Shown here in pieces: positions 39,622 to 48,615 of a stretch of 64,000 nt of DNA. The stretch is from Polynucleobacter kasalickyi (GTDB lineage: Bacteria > Pseudomonadota > Gammaproteobacteria > Burkholderiales > Burkholderiaceae). The first letter of the stretch is position 1. Each line of letters begins with the position of its first letter. The DNA lies in assembly GCF_900176405.1 (NCBI RefSeq), contig NZ_FWXJ01000001.1:1-64000 (forward strand). Direction: 5' to 3'. Position numbers and translations under genes: made by a program. The notes beneath the pieces are model-generated. The model had not been told where the DNA came from. It saw only the letters and a program-made list of their open reading frames with translations, and searched no databases.

Positions 39622-39676
39622 TGGTCACTAACATAAATTCTACTTTGAATCTCTAGGTAAAAGTAGTTAGTGACCA
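39622..39676. repeat. 11-bp inverted repeat with inner stem
   Basis: TGGTCACTAAC at 39622-39632 pairs exactly with GTTAGTGACCA at 39666-39676. Between them CTACTTT pairs with AAAGTAG, giving a second inner stem. The left arm is itself nearly palindromic (TTAGTGGTCACTAA). There is no T tract after it, so it is not a normal terminator. It could be an operator, a regulatory RNA hairpin, or the end of a small repeat element. Confidence 0.6.
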
Positions 39677-39740
39677 TCAACATACGACACTCACCCATCA
39701 ATTTGATTACTTTTTGGTATAACAAAGTACTTCTTTATGC

Positions 39741-39769
39741 TTGACTTGATATAAAGAGTTCCATAACAT
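39741..39769 (+). promoter_or_regulatory. candidate sigma-70 promoter for the transglycosylase gene
   Basis: TTGACT (39741-39746) and TAACAT (39764-39769) are spaced by 17 bases, 31 bases upstream of the ATG at 39800. Both boxes are close to consensus. Chance matches are common in AT-rich DNA. Confidence 0.4.
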
Positions 39770-39799
39770 CAAGTTCTGTTTTTAACTAGTAAAGAGTTA

Positions 39800-40840
39800 A
39801 TGAAGAAATTTTTGGAACAATTGAATGAGCAAGCCGCATTAAAAGCTAGATCGCAAACCAAGCGCGATCGCATTCGTACATTTCAAAAAGCCTTTGTTAG
39901 CCATCCCTTATTGAAGAAATATCTCCCCACGCGTTTGTCCTTTGCCATCTCGACGAAGCAATTCATCCAAAGCACCGCCGTTATAGCGGTATTCCTGGTA
40001 ACGGGTATTGCGGTGAATGAACCACTTAGAAATGATTTCCTGCGCCAACTGCCTTGGAGTGATGAGTTGGACGCTGAGAATGCCGACGCATTTGATTTGA
40101 GTCAACCAGGCGAAGCAGGTATTCGTCCAGTGATCTTTAGTTATTTAGGTTCTAGTCAAATGAATGTCAAACCAAGTTTGATAGAGCCCAGTATCATGCA
40201 ACTGTCTGTGCCTTCGATTGCCCCCTTAGCCAATCAGATTCATCTTGGTAAAATTGATCCACAGGCCCAAGACACGCGCTTACTTGATTCAGTGATTAAT
40301 CAAGGCAAAGTAGCCAACTTAATGGCTGAGAAATACAAAGTTGATGTGAATGTCCTCAAAAAATATATCTCCCATGCCGTGATTGTTGGGAAAGAGGTCA
40401 GCATTGACCCTGTTTTAATCATCGCGGTAATGGCAATTGAGTCGAACTTTAATCCGATTGTACAAAGTCCGGCCGGAGCGCAGGGCTTAATGCAAGTGAT
40501 GACGAGTATTCATGCGAATAAATTTACGCCATATGGCGGCGTCCAAGCGGCCTTTAAGCCTGAGGCAAATATTCGTGTGGGTGCATACATCCTGAAATAC
40601 TTTATCGCGCAAGCAGGCAACCTGCCTGGTGGCTTGCGTTTCTATGTGGGTGGTGCTCATGCTGGCGATGGTGGTTATGCTAGCAAGGTGCTGCAGGAGC
40701 GGGATACCTTAATTGGATTCCTCGGTGGATCAGTGCCACGGGATAATAGGGATCTTGAGTCAGCCGATGTCTCTCAAGCCCAGCAAAGCCAATCTCAAGG
40801 TATTTTCAAGTTTCTAGGTATTCATTTAACTGACTCTTGA
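39800..40840 (+). CDS. lytic transglycosylase, SLT domain
   Basis: A 346-residue protein with a cytoplasmic basic N-terminus, one membrane helix at about residues 54-72 (STAVIAVFLVTGIAV), and a C-terminal SLT lysozyme-like domain. Catalytic Glu lies in AIESNFNP, followed by SPAGAQGLMQVM and ANIRVGAYILKYF, all typical of Slt70/MltC/MltE-like enzymes. It cleaves peptidoglycan in the periplasm. The catalytic Glu motif is intact. It has no obvious operon partner. Confidence 0.9.
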   Translation: MKKFLEQLNEQAALKARSQTKRDRIRTFQKAFVSHPLLKKYLPTRLSFAISTKQFIQSTAVIAVFLVTGIAVNEPLRNDFLRQLPWSDELDAENADAFDLSQPGEAGIRPVIFSYLGSSQMNVKPSLIEPSIMQLSVPSIAPLANQIHLGKIDPQAQDTRLLDSVINQGKVANLMAEKYKVDVNVLKKYISHAVIVGKEVSIDPVLIIAVMAIESNFNPIVQSPAGAQGLMQVMTSIHANKFTPYGGVQAAFKPEANIRVGAYILKYFIAQAGNLPGGLRFYVGGAHAGDGGYASKVLQERDTLIGFLGGSVPRDNRDLESADVSQAQQSQSQGIFKFLGIHLTDS

Positions 40841-40973
40841 TTTAAATACAGCAGACTATCATTCTGGATAGGAACAAATGTAGTTTAAAGAATGCGTCTT
40901 CAGAATTTAGGAGATCCGTATTGGTATCTATTGGTGGTTCCTAATTCATTTGCTCCCGACAACCGAAAGCTTG

Positions 40974-41274
40974 TTATCCATGCAAAAGTATGCCTTCATT
41001 GATGGCCACTTGATCGATGAGTAAAGTTACATCCCGAAGGACTCTCAGATCCACTCTCAGATCCACTCGGCTCATCAAGTTGACCTTCCACTTCTGCGAG
41101 AAAAGAGAGTTCATCTCGAAATGATGATTTGGGTGCGATGATATGAATATCAATATCACCGCCACGAACATTATCATTTGTCCGTGATCCAAATAGACGA
41201 ACTGGAGCGTCGTCGCCAAAGTGTTTTTTTGCCAAGCTTGTCAGAATGTTTGCTGTCTGCTCTGAAATGCGCAT
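40974..41274 (-). pseudogene. nucleotidyltransferase (MNT/MinNT type), frameshifted
   Basis: The N-terminal part (from the ATG at 41274) has the polymerase-beta-like motif LFGSRTNDNVRGGDIDIHI, with GS and DxD catalytic residues, followed by FRDELSFLAEVEG. The usual end of such proteins appears in another frame (RVDLRV, LLIDQVAINEGILL, stop at 40974). The shift lies near 41068-41078. Next to it a 12-bp unit ACTCTCAGATCC is repeated in tandem (41041-41052, 41053-41064), which would give a doubled VDLR. The frame now ends in a non-homologous tail. Members often pair with HEPN proteins; no partner is visible. Confidence 0.7.
41041..41064. repeat. 12-bp tandem duplication
   Basis: Two exact copies of ACTCTCAGATCC lie side by side, with a further ACTC after them, inside the broken nucleotidyltransferase gene. 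The unit is a multiple of three and duplicates four codons. Confidence 0.85.
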
Positions 41275-41467
41275 TCAAAACCCTCTTAAAAACTTATTTA
41301 CATCCAACATACCAATCGAAAATCGTAACGACAACCATGGAGTAAGAGTTGATAAAGCAATGCAAATAATCTAAGTCAATCACCCAATACGATTTAAACC
41401 TTGACTAATGAGGTAAACAAATGAACAGGGTCAATTACCGATTAACGATACACTTTGCAGAAAAAAT

Positions 41468-41965
41468 TTAGCTATTAATCTCTAAAGCCCGTAAATCTTT
41501 GGCCAGTTTATCCAACACACCATTGACGTATTTGTGACCATCGGTACCACCGAAGGTTTTCGCGAGTTCAACCGCTTCGTTAATCGCGACTTTGTAGGGT
41601 GTTGCTAAATCAAATTTAAGCTCAAAGGCCCCAATGAGTAGAGTAGATAATTCAACCGGAGATAACTCTTCCACAGGACGATCAATATGTTTTAGGATCT
41701 CTGCTTCTAAGGCTTCTAAGTTGCTACAAACACCATCAAATAAGGCATAAAAGAGCTCATCCTGCGCCTTTTTGAAGCCAGGGTCTTCTGCTAGTTGGCG
41801 TTCAATCGAAGATTGACTCGGCAGACTACCAGAACTGCGTACGACTAACCACTGATATATGCCCTGCAAAGCGTACTCACGAGCTCTGCGACGAGGGGTT
41901 AAGGAGCGCTTAACCTGCGTCGAGGAGATTAATTTATGGGCTTGAGTCAAATAGGGATTATGCAT
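41468..41965 (-). CDS. nusB: transcription antitermination factor NusB
   Basis: NusB binds the boxA RNA with NusE and acts in rRNA antitermination. The 165-residue protein has [16 protein letters not shown] near the N-terminus, [12 protein letters not shown] and [28 protein letters not shown], all diagnostic. It overlaps ribH by eight bases and ends the riboflavin operon, an arrangement common in proteobacteria. Confidence 0.95.
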   Translation of the reverse strand: MHNPYLTQAHKLISSTQVKRSLTPRRRAREYALQGIYQWLVVRSSGSLPSQSSIERQLAEDPGFKKAQDELFYALFDGVCSNLEALEAEILKHIDRPVEELSPVELSTLLIGAFELKFDLATPYKVAINEAVELAKTFGGTDGHKYVNGVLDKLAKDLRALEINS

Positions 41966-42473
41966 CCTCGCCTTCCTGGATGATTAAGCAAAAGTTTGCC
42001 ATTTCAACCGCAGCTAATGCACAATCAGCACCTTTTTGAACTACACGGGCTAAGGCCTGTTCATCAGTATCACAAGTCAAAATACCATTCGCAATTGGAA
42101 TACCTAAATCTAAACCAACGCGTGTAATCGCAGCACCCGATTCATTCGCCACGAGTTCAAAGTGATAGGTCTCACCACGGATCACAGCACCAAGTGCAAT
42201 GAGGGCATCAAACTCGCTGGACTCAGCCAGTTTTTGCAAAGCGAGAGGGATTTCTAGGGCACCTGGAACAGTAGTTAATAAAATATCGTCCGTAGATACA
42301 CCCAAACGTACTAATTCTTTCACGCAACTAGAAGTGAGCTCACGGCAAATATTTTCATTGAACCTGGCTTGCACAATCGCAATGCGTAACTCCGAACCTT
42401 CTAAATTCGGCTCTAAAAAATCAACTTCGTTTAACTGCGCTGGAATATTCTCATCCAAAATAGGGTTACTCAT
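41958..42473 (-). CDS. ribH: 6,7-dimethyl-8-ribityllumazine synthase
   Basis: RibH condenses 5-amino-6-ribitylamino-uracil with dihydroxybutanone phosphate to make lumazine. The 171-residue protein has [42 protein letters not shown] and [12 protein letters not shown], which are typical. The order ribD-ribE-ribBA-ribH-nusB on the minus strand is a common riboflavin operon. Confidence 0.96.
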   Translation of the reverse strand: MSNPILDENIPAQLNEVDFLEPNLEGSELRIAIVQARFNENICRELTSSCVKELVRLGVSTDDILLTTVPGALEIPLALQKLAESSEFDALIALGAVIRGETYHFELVANESGAAITRVGLDLGIPIANGILTCDTDEQALARVVQKGADCALAAVEMANFCLIIQEGEDA

Positions 42474-42551
42474 AGAAAATATCTCCGAAAAGTGTTGATG
42501 AAAAGAGTAAATCAGAACAAAGTCTAATTTACCGAATCTGAAAAGACTATT

Positions 42552-43685
42552 TTAAAGCGTTGGCGCTGAATATCCAACAACTTCTAATTGATAAGCGGCC
42601 ATTCCTGAAATTGGACCTGGTTTAGCTAATAATTCCATTTTGCCAACACCTTGATCTTTGAGGATTTGTGCGCCAATTCCGTAGGTTCTAAAATCCACCT
42701 TACGGATCGCTGGACCCGTCTGGTCATCTGGCAATGGCTCAACAAATTCTTCGGCCCACTGGTGGAAGGAAGTTTTATGGGAAGATACATTGAGTAACAC
42801 AGCAACGCCACTTTCTGACTCGGCAATCTTTTTTAAGGCAGCGTCCAAGGGCCAAGAATGGTATTTGGAGGTTTGAGCGATGACATCCAACAGAATCGCC
42901 GGTTCATGAACCCGCACTAAAGTTACTTTATCGGGTTGGGGCTTGCCCTTCGTCAATGCTAAGTGGTAATGATGACTCGATAGATCCTGATAGAGGGTAG
43001 AAGTAAATTCACCCCAAATCGTCTGGAGCATCTTTTGGCCAACGCGTTTGACCATACTTTCATTTTGACTACGGTATTTAATCAGATCGACAATCGTACC
43101 AATTTTTAATTGATGTTCTTTCGCAAACTCAATTAAATCTGGCAGTCTGGCCATGGTGCCGTCATCCTTCATGATCTCGCAGATCACCGAAGCAGCTGTT
43201 ACACAACCAGCCATCGCGGCAAGATCACATCCTGCCTCAGTATGACCAGAACGAATCAACACGCCACCTGGTTGCGCCATCAACGGAAAAATATGCCCTG
43301 GTTGTACTAAGTCAGTCGGCTTTGCGTGTTTCGTAACGGCTGTTTGAACCGTATGCGCTCTATCCGCTGCTGAAATCCCCGTCGTTACTCCAGTAGCGGC
43401 TTCAATCGATACCGTGAAGTTAGTGCCCATCGAGGCACCGTTATCTCTTACCATGAGCGGCAAGCGTAATTGTTCGCAACGTTCTTTGGTTAAAGTAAGA
43501 CAAATCAAACCCCGCCCAAACTTCGCCATGAAGTTAATCGCCTCGGCAGTTACATGTTCAGCGGCCATGACGAGATCGCCTTCGTTTTCACGATCCTCTT
43601 CATCCACGAGGATCACCATCTTGCCACTGCGCATTTCTTCGATGATTTCTTCGGTGGAACTTAGGTAGTTTGAAAAATTGGTCAT
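42552..43685 (-). CDS. ribB: 3,4-dihydroxy-2-butanone 4-phosphate synthase with degenerate GTP cyclohydrolase II domain
   Basis: Residues ~1-205 are a complete RibB domain: [57 protein letters not shown]. This makes dihydroxybutanone phosphate for lumazine. Residues ~210-377 resemble GTP cyclohydrolase II but lack the three zinc cysteines: the usual CDxFxSxRCDC region reads [16 protein letters not shown]. The QEGRG-type motif is also missing. So it is likely a single-function RibB with a decayed RibA domain, as in RibBX proteins. The first riboflavin step would need another RibA elsewhere. Confidence 0.93.
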   Translation of the reverse strand: MTNFSNYLSSTEEIIEEMRSGKMVILVDEEDRENEGDLVMAAEHVTAEAINFMAKFGRGLICLTLTKERCEQLRLPLMVRDNGASMGTNFTVSIEAATGVTTGISAADRAHTVQTAVTKHAKPTDLVQPGHIFPLMAQPGGVLIRSGHTEAGCDLAAMAGCVTAASVICEIMKDDGTMARLPDLIEFAKEHQLKIGTIVDLIKYRSQNESMVKRVGQKMLQTIWGEFTSTLYQDLSSHHYHLALTKGKPQPDKVTLVRVHEPAILLDVIAQTSKYHSWPLDAALKKIAESESGVAVLLNVSSHKTSFHQWAEEFVEPLPDDQTGPAIRKVDFRTYGIGAQILKDQGVGKMELLAKPGPISGMAAYQLEVVGYSAPTL

Positions 43686-43707
43686 ATCAATGATTTCTTG
43701 GGTTAAG

Positions 43708-44394
43708 TTACTTCAGTCCTGTTATAGAACTGCTCATCATTCTTTCCACATACCGGGCAATTAAGTCGACCTCGAGATTCACATGATCCCCAGGTTTTAA
43801 ATATTGCAAAGTGGTGTGCTCCAGAGTGTGAGGAATTAAATTAATGTGTACTCTACAAACTGTCTGATGGTTGTTATGCAAATCTTCCACCAAGTTGACA
43901 GTCAGAGAGGTGCCGTTGACCACAATCGAGCCCTTGTAAGCAAAATACTTGGCTAAAGACTCCGGCGCGTCGATGGCTAAATGCCAAGAGGTAGTATTGT
44001 CTGCCTGAACCTCATTCGTTGTATGCGGGTTGCTAGCATCGCTGGTTTTGACGATTTCAAAAACTGCCACTGTACCAATACCGTCCACATGACCACTAAC
44101 AAGATGTCCGCCTAGGCGATCGTTTAAACGTAGGGCTTTTTCTAGATTAACGGGACCTACTTGATTCAGACCAATGGTTTTTTGAATAGATTCGGCCGAT
44201 ATATCAATCTCAAAGGTATTTTCGGTTGGGCTGAGCGCAACCACCGTCATACAGGCACCTTGGATCGCAATACTATCGCCCAAAATGACATCTGAAAGAT
44301 CTAAGGTGTGGGCATCAATTTTCAGGCGATAACCATCACCGTGGGGTTGCACAGAGGCAATATTTCCGATTGCAGCAATAATTCCAGTAAACAT
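43708..44394 (-). CDS. ribE: riboflavin synthase alpha chain
   Basis: RibE (RibC) dismutates two lumazines into riboflavin. It has 228 residues in two lumazine-binding repeats, beginning MFTGIIAAIG. First repeat has GDSIAIQGACMTV, second has YKGSIVVNGTSLTVN. RLGGHLVSGHVDG is the conserved link. It lies between ribD and ribBA. Confidence 0.95.
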   Translation of the reverse strand: MFTGIIAAIGNIASVQPHGDGYRLKIDAHTLDLSDVILGDSIAIQGACMTVVALSPTENTFEIDISAESIQKTIGLNQVGPVNLEKALRLNDRLGGHLVSGHVDGIGTVAVFEIVKTSDASNPHTTNEVQADNTTSWHLAIDAPESLAKYFAYKGSIVVNGTSLTVNLVEDLHNNHQTVCRVHINLIPHTLEHTTLQYLKPGDHVNLEVDLIARYVERMMSSSITGLK

Positions 44395-44443
44395 GCGTAT
44401 ATTATCCTCTAAATGAAGAGACTTGTTGTAATTGGTCTAGCGT

Positions 44444-45553
44444 TTAATCAGGGATTAAACGGACTAAGCGAGTGCGTTGATCACTTGCTAGATTGACGCG
44501 ATCAAGGACCTGCCACCGAGACGCATCCGTCAAAGCATGGATGGTGTTCAAATTGGCGAGCCCAATGCCAGGCCCCAATAAAATCGGTGCTTGATAATGT
44601 AGGATTTCATCCACACAGCCTTCACGTAGCAAAGAACCATTGAGTTTGAAGCCAGATTCTACATGCACTTCATTGGCATGAAATTGATCAGCTAAATATT
44701 TTAAGGCGGCAGCTAAGTCCACTTTCCCGGATGCATTGGGCACGGGAATGATTTTTAAGTGCGGATGAACGGCGAATAGTCGAGACATTTTCTCGGTATC
44801 GTGAGTGGCACAAAAAATGATGGCATTACCAGTGGCTAATATTTTTGCGGCTGGTGAAATTTCAAGCTTTGAATCAATAATGGCTTTCAGTGGCTGACGT
44901 GTTACGGCGAGACCACGAACGTTTAATTGTGGATCATCGGCTAGCACTGTGCCGATTCCTGTCAAAAGAACACTCGCTTGCGCACGCCAACGATGGCCAT
45001 CCAGCCTGGCTTGCTCACCCGTAATCCATTGACTTTGACCATTACTTAAGGCGGTAATACCGTCTTGGCTAGAGGCAATTTTTAAGCGCACCCAGGGCAT
45101 GCCAGTTTGCATCCGTTTCATGAAGCCTGGATTGAGAGCAATGGACTCTTTTGCCAACAAACCAACACGAACTTCTAGGTTGTGACTCTTTAATTTTTCG
45201 ATACCCTGGCCCATCACAAAAGGGTTCGGATCGGTTGCGCCGACCAGCACCTTCGCAATCCCCGCCGCTACCAACGCATCAACACAAGGCGGAGTTTTGC
45301 CAAAATGACAACAAGGTTCTAAAGTGACATAGGCGGTGGCGCCAGTGGTGTCATGACCACGCTGCTTCGCATCATGAATGGCCATCACTTCTGCATGGTG
45401 AGAGCCAGCAGCTTGCGTGAAGCCGGCACCAATCACTTGATGATTTTTCACAATAACGCAGCCGACTCTTGGATTAGGGTCACTAATAAACCGTGCTTTT
45501 TCAGCCTCTAAGAGTGCTTGACGCATAAAAAAGTAATCTTGGGGATTAAACAT
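44444..45553 (-). CDS. ribD: bifunctional diaminohydroxyphosphoribosylaminopyrimidine deaminase / reductase RibD
   Basis: RibD performs two steps of riboflavin synthesis. The deaminase domain (residues ~1-145) has the zinc motif SHHAEVMAI and LEPCCHFGKTPPC. The reductase domain (~150-369) has the ASSQDGITAL segment, TGIGTVLADDPQLNVR and the HVESGFKLNGSLL region. Length 369 is usual. First gene of the riboflavin operon. I looked for an FMN riboswitch upstream and saw none. Confidence 0.95.
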   Translation of the reverse strand: MFNPQDYFFMRQALLEAEKARFISDPNPRVGCVIVKNHQVIGAGFTQAAGSHHAEVMAIHDAKQRGHDTTGATAYVTLEPCCHFGKTPPCVDALVAAGIAKVLVGATDPNPFVMGQGIEKLKSHNLEVRVGLLAKESIALNPGFMKRMQTGMPWVRLKIASSQDGITALSNGQSQWITGEQARLDGHRWRAQASVLLTGIGTVLADDPQLNVRGLAVTRQPLKAIIDSKLEISPAAKILATGNAIIFCATHDTEKMSRLFAVHPHLKIIPVPNASGKVDLAAALKYLADQFHANEVHVESGFKLNGSLLREGCVDEILHYQAPILLGPGIGLANLNTIHALTDASRWQVLDRVNLASDQRTRLVRLIPD

Positions 45554-45713
45554 AGGTTCTTGATTGCTTATATTAAATTCAAATCATTCCCCAACTCGTG
45601 GGAGACATTGGCGATGAAATGAAGCGTGATGGTTACTAGAATGACTATAGTTTAGAAGAAATTTCCAATCATCGGCTTTTTTTGTGTTTGCCAGCGTGTC
45701 AAAAGAAGCTCGG

Positions 45714-46367
45714 CTAGAGCTTACATTGTGGATTGATAGCCTCTGGTTTACAAAGTCTTAGCCTACCCCCATCTCCCATGATGAGTTGATACTCAATATT
45801 AGGGTACACCTTACTCCAAAAGACAATTCGATTCGCGACAAAGCTACCGTTTTTAGTTTGTGCAGCCCCGAGAGCATTAAAAGTAATATGGCGCAGTTTT
45901 TCATGGGTCTCGTTCGGAATGCTGGGATTTTTACACTGGGGGTGAGCATAAGATTTGATACTCACATCGGAAAATTGAGTACCACTGACGGGCGCATTCG
46001 TGCGCGGTCTTTGGGTAGTAACTTGGGTAGAAATTGTTTTTTGCCAAAGGATGTTTGAAATCTCTTCTGGGGTAAATAACATCTCCGGATTATGAAAAGC
46101 GATCCAACCTGATTCCCAAGAGTTGTTACAGAGGGGCATCATGCTCACGGTGGATTTATGCGTGCGCGCTTTGGCCCGAACGTGCTGCGCGTCAAACATT
46201 AATGCTTGTGCGCTGGCATAGACTTCGTTACGGGCATGATAGCTTGCAAAAATCGCACTAGAAAACTGGCCGGCAAACAATAAAAAAACGGCCATTAAAC
46301 TCATCACTGCCATGCACTCCAGCAGCGTAAAACCCTTGGTTAGTGTGTCTTGAGAAGATGTTGGCAT
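45714..46367 (-). CDS. FimT/GspH-type pseudopilin
   Basis: A minor type IV pilus pseudopilin. The prepilin motif KGFTLLECMAVMSLMAVFLLF sits 12 residues after ATG 46367, which I chose as start. An upstream ATG at 46430 would add 21 unlikely residues. The body resembles FimT/GspH with a C-terminal VYPNIEYQLIMGDGGRLRLC segment. The four genes 47728-45714 form a minor-pilin operon of FimT, PilX, PilW and PilV types in reverse order, needed to prime pilus assembly. It overlaps the PilX-like gene by 28 bases. Confidence 0.82.
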   Translation of the reverse strand: MPTSSQDTLTKGFTLLECMAVMSLMAVFLLFAGQFSSAIFASYHARNEVYASAQALMFDAQHVRAKARTHKSTVSMMPLCNNSWESGWIAFHNPEMLFTPEEISNILWQKTISTQVTTQRPRTNAPVSGTQFSDVSIKSYAHPQCKNPSIPNETHEKLRHITFNALGAAQTKNGSFVANRIVFWSKVYPNIEYQLIMGDGGRLRLCKPEAINPQCKL

Positions 46368-46888
46368 ATTGGTAGTTGATCCCAAATAAATGGTTTGCCA
46401 GCAGTTTCTCGGCTTAATTCTTTTTCCCATGACAGGTCGAAAATTTCACGCCAAGAGATGGCGATACGTGCTGGAGAATGAGCTGATTGAATAAAGCTAG
46501 TTTGTAAACGTGCGGCGCCTAAAATAGTTTTATTCAGGGGGTGGACGAGTTGGTGATGCACCGAAACGCGATAGAGTTTTTGCTGCGAATGGCTAGAGGA
46601 TTTTTTACCTTTGATGGTTGATAGCTCTTCAAACAGGCAACATTGATCAATGATGGTTGCCGTAGCGGTCGCCACATTTTGTTGAGTAAGGCATTGGTTT
46701 AAATGCGCTTGCGCTTTATAAAAGATCAATTTTTCATGTCGAGATTTTTCCATATGAGCTGACTGAATCTGCATTTGTTCCAGTAGAATCGTGCCCCAAA
46801 GCCCGACCAAACTGATGAGTGCTAACGTCATGGGTAAGATAAACCCCTTGGTATGCTCTGAAGTTACTGGAAGATTCGTCAGCGCCAT
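46340..46888 (-). CDS. PilX-like minor pseudopilin
   Basis: About 182 residues. The prepilin segment KGFILPMTLALISLVGLWG has the cleavable G/F site but lacks the usual Glu at +5 (Met instead), as in PilX and GspK proteins. I prefer ATG 46888 as start. An ATG at 46912 is also in frame. The rest is a short globular domain with two cysteines near residues 47 and 83. It lies between PilW- and FimT-like genes. Confidence 0.7.
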   Translation of the reverse strand: MALTNLPVTSEHTKGFILPMTLALISLVGLWGTILLEQMQIQSAHMEKSRHEKLIFYKAQAHLNQCLTQQNVATATATIIDQCCLFEELSTIKGKKSSSHSQQKLYRVSVHHQLVHPLNKTILGAARLQTSFIQSAHSPARIAISWREIFDLSWEKELSRETAGKPFIWDQLPICQHLLKTH

Positions 46889-46895
46889 GGAATAT

Positions 46896-47528
46896 CTAAT
46901 TTTGTAAGGCAATCGATATTTGGTAATGTCGATTGGAATCCATGATGAATTGGATGGTTACCAAGCCATCCTCTAGATCTACTAGAAAATCTTGGACACC
47001 GGTGAGGATGGCATCGTTTTGTGGTTGACCTTTATTCGTTAAACTTTGACACATTAAAGTCCCTACGGATGCGCTCTTTTTGCCGCGAAACTGGATAAAA
47101 AATCCAATTCGAGACAGTCCCTCACTGGTTCTTTTTTCAGTAATTTTTCGACCTACACAATCAAAGTGTCCATCAGTTTCATGTTGAATCAATAGGGCAT
47201 CCGTTTGCCGACGACCAGCCAAATAGGACTGCGGTGCAGAAAATTTTGGAGCCTTCTCTGTGGTTAAGACGGCTTGTTTAAACACTTGAATCGCCTTCAT
47301 CGCATGCCGTTGAGACTTACCGCCACCATGCACTTTTAGCGTATTTTCATAACCTGCTTGTTGAATACTGCGGGTAAGAATTTGGATGACCTGTTCCACT
47401 TGCGCAATTTCTTCTCGCAAGGTGCGTTCTGCAAAAAAACTTTTTTGCAAGATGGGTACCGCATGCGTTAGACCTGACACAACGATGGAAAGTAGGCTCA
47501 CACTTAGCATGAGTTCAAGTAGATTCAA
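46896..47528 (-). CDS. PilW-like minor pseudopilin, apparently without leader
   Basis: A 210-residue protein starting at TTG 47528, with a strong GGAGG at 47537-47541, eight bases before. The N-terminus is MNLLELMLSVSLLSIVVSG: the hydrophobic helix and the Glu at position 5 of mature pilins are there, but no Gly-cleavage site or leader precedes it. So the initiator Met sits where the first mature residue (usually Phe) would be. The C-terminal part has PilW-like FDCVGRKI and LIQHETDG. It overlaps the PilV-like gene by four bases. Confidence 0.78.
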   Translation of the reverse strand: MNLLELMLSVSLLSIVVSGLTHAVPILQKSFFAERTLREEIAQVEQVIQILTRSIQQAGYENTLKVHGGGKSQRHAMKAIQVFKQAVLTTEKAPKFSAPQSYLAGRRQTDALLIQHETDGHFDCVGRKITEKRTSEGLSRIGFFIQFRGKKSASVGTLMCQSLTNKGQPQNDAILTGVQDFLVDLEDGLVTIQFIMDSNRHYQISIALQN

Positions 47529-47728
47529 GGGGAATTCCTCCGGCGAGTTTGTAACGCTTGTAAGCGCATTGCTTCCGTAGATACTTGTTCTAGGTGTTTG
47601 ACATATTCCAGATAAAGCCGCTTACAATGCTGTTGACTGGCGAAGAGGTAGTTAAAACTCGTGCCCAAGCAATAAGAAATAATAATGAGGGCAGTCAGCA
47701 ATTCGATGAGAATAAATCCATGGTTCAT
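47525..47728 (-). CDS. PilV-like minor pseudopilin, very short
   Basis: A 67-residue protein with the prepilin motif HGFILIELLTALIIIS at the N-terminus, Gly cleavage site and Glu at +5. It then has only about 45 more residues and ends in a basic tail. PilV proteins are usually 120-180 residues, so this is truncated or a reduced form. It is the first gene of the minor-pilin operon and overlaps the next start by four bases. Confidence 0.75.
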   Translation of the reverse strand: MNHGFILIELLTALIIISYCLGTSFNYLFASQQHCKRLYLEYVKHLEQVSTEAMRLQALQTRRRNSP

Positions 47729-47796
47729 GGATACTATTAAAGGCTATTCGAACTCCGCAAATAGGGGGTTACAGAGTAAGCATTTGCCTAAAGTAG

Positions 47797-47814
47797 TGTC
47801 AGAGATGTCTGACA
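47797..47814. repeat. palindrome TGTCAGA-gatg-TCTGACA
   Basis: Seven-base perfect arms with a four-base loop between queC and the pilin operon, both on the minus strand. There is no T tract directly after it on either strand. It could be a weak terminator for queC or an operator for the pilin genes. Confidence 0.55.
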
Positions 47815-47836
47815 AGAAATACAAAAAAAGGATTGT

Positions 47837-48589
47837 TTAAGCGCCTGAATTGTCTTGGTAAATCGTTGGGTCAATCATTCCCGCTTCACTAAATCCCAGC
47901 TTTCGTAAGCGACAAGATTCGCAGACGCCACAAGCTTGCCCAGCAGCGTTGGCTTGATAGCAGGAGACCGTTTTTGCATAATCTACCCCTAAAGCCACGC
48001 CGAGTTGAATAATTTCTGATTTATGTAGATCAATAATTGGCGCATGTACCCGAATGGAATGTTCCTCTACGCCAATACGGGTAGCAAGATTTGCCATGGC
48101 TTCAAAGGCTTTGACATAGGCAGGTCGGCAATCTGGGTAGCCAGAATAATCCACGGCATTGGCACCAAAGAAAATATCTTTACCGCCCAATGCTTCCATC
48201 CAACTGAGGGCGCAGGATAAGAGGACGGTATTTCTAGCCGGTACATAGGTAACCGGAATCTCACCCTCAAGCTCTGGGTGAGGGTTGGCTTGACCATTCG
48301 TCGGTACATCAATCAGAGAGTCAGTTAAGGCAGAACCACCGAAGCGACGCAGATCTAAATCGATGATTTCATGACGGTGCGCCCCAAAAATCTTCGCGAT
48401 ATTAACGGCCGCATCTAACTCGGATGAGTGTCTCTGACCGTAACGAACAGACAAAGCATAAGGCGTGTAACCTAAGGCTTTCATTAAGGCTAATAAGGTC
48501 GCAGAGTCTAGGCCACCCGACAGTAAAAGAACCGCAGGATCACCCTTTTTTTTGGGAGCAAAATTCGCAAACTGTTGAAGAACATCCAT
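47837..48589 (-). CDS. queC: 7-cyano-7-deazaguanine synthase
   Basis: QueC converts 7-carboxy-7-deazaguanine to preQ0 in queuosine synthesis using ATP and ammonia. The 250-residue protein has the PP-loop [30 protein letters not shown], and the zinc motif [14 protein letters not shown]. It follows cpoB by 26 bases on the same strand, an order seen in many betaproteobacteria. Confidence 0.96.
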   Translation of the reverse strand: MDVLQQFANFAPKKKGDPAVLLLSGGLDSATLLALMKALGYTPYALSVRYGQRHSSELDAAVNIAKIFGAHRHEIIDLDLRRFGGSALTDSLIDVPTNGQANPHPELEGEIPVTYVPARNTVLLSCALSWMEALGGKDIFFGANAVDYSGYPDCRPAYVKAFEAMANLATRIGVEEHSIRVHAPIIDLHKSEIIQLGVALGVDYAKTVSCYQANAAGQACGVCESCRLRKLGFSEAGMIDPTIYQDNSGA

Positions 48590-48615
48590 CTTGAAAAACC
48601 TATGAAAAGAAGCGA

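Larger units (their letters stand above)
39429..39799. other. 371-bp gap with an imperfect hairpin and a promoter
   Basis: No gene is visible. The central part contains a long hairpin (listed at 39622-39676) and the right end a sigma-70-like promoter (39741-39769). A purine-rich GGATTTAAAGGAGGTATAGGGAGGAC stretch near 39480-39505 looks like repeated ribosome binding sites but no frame of useful length follows. Confidence 0.4.

Noticed and set aside
45554..45713. FMN riboswitch before the riboflavin operon
   Set aside because: The conserved FMN-element segments are not visible upstream of ribD, ribE or ribBA.
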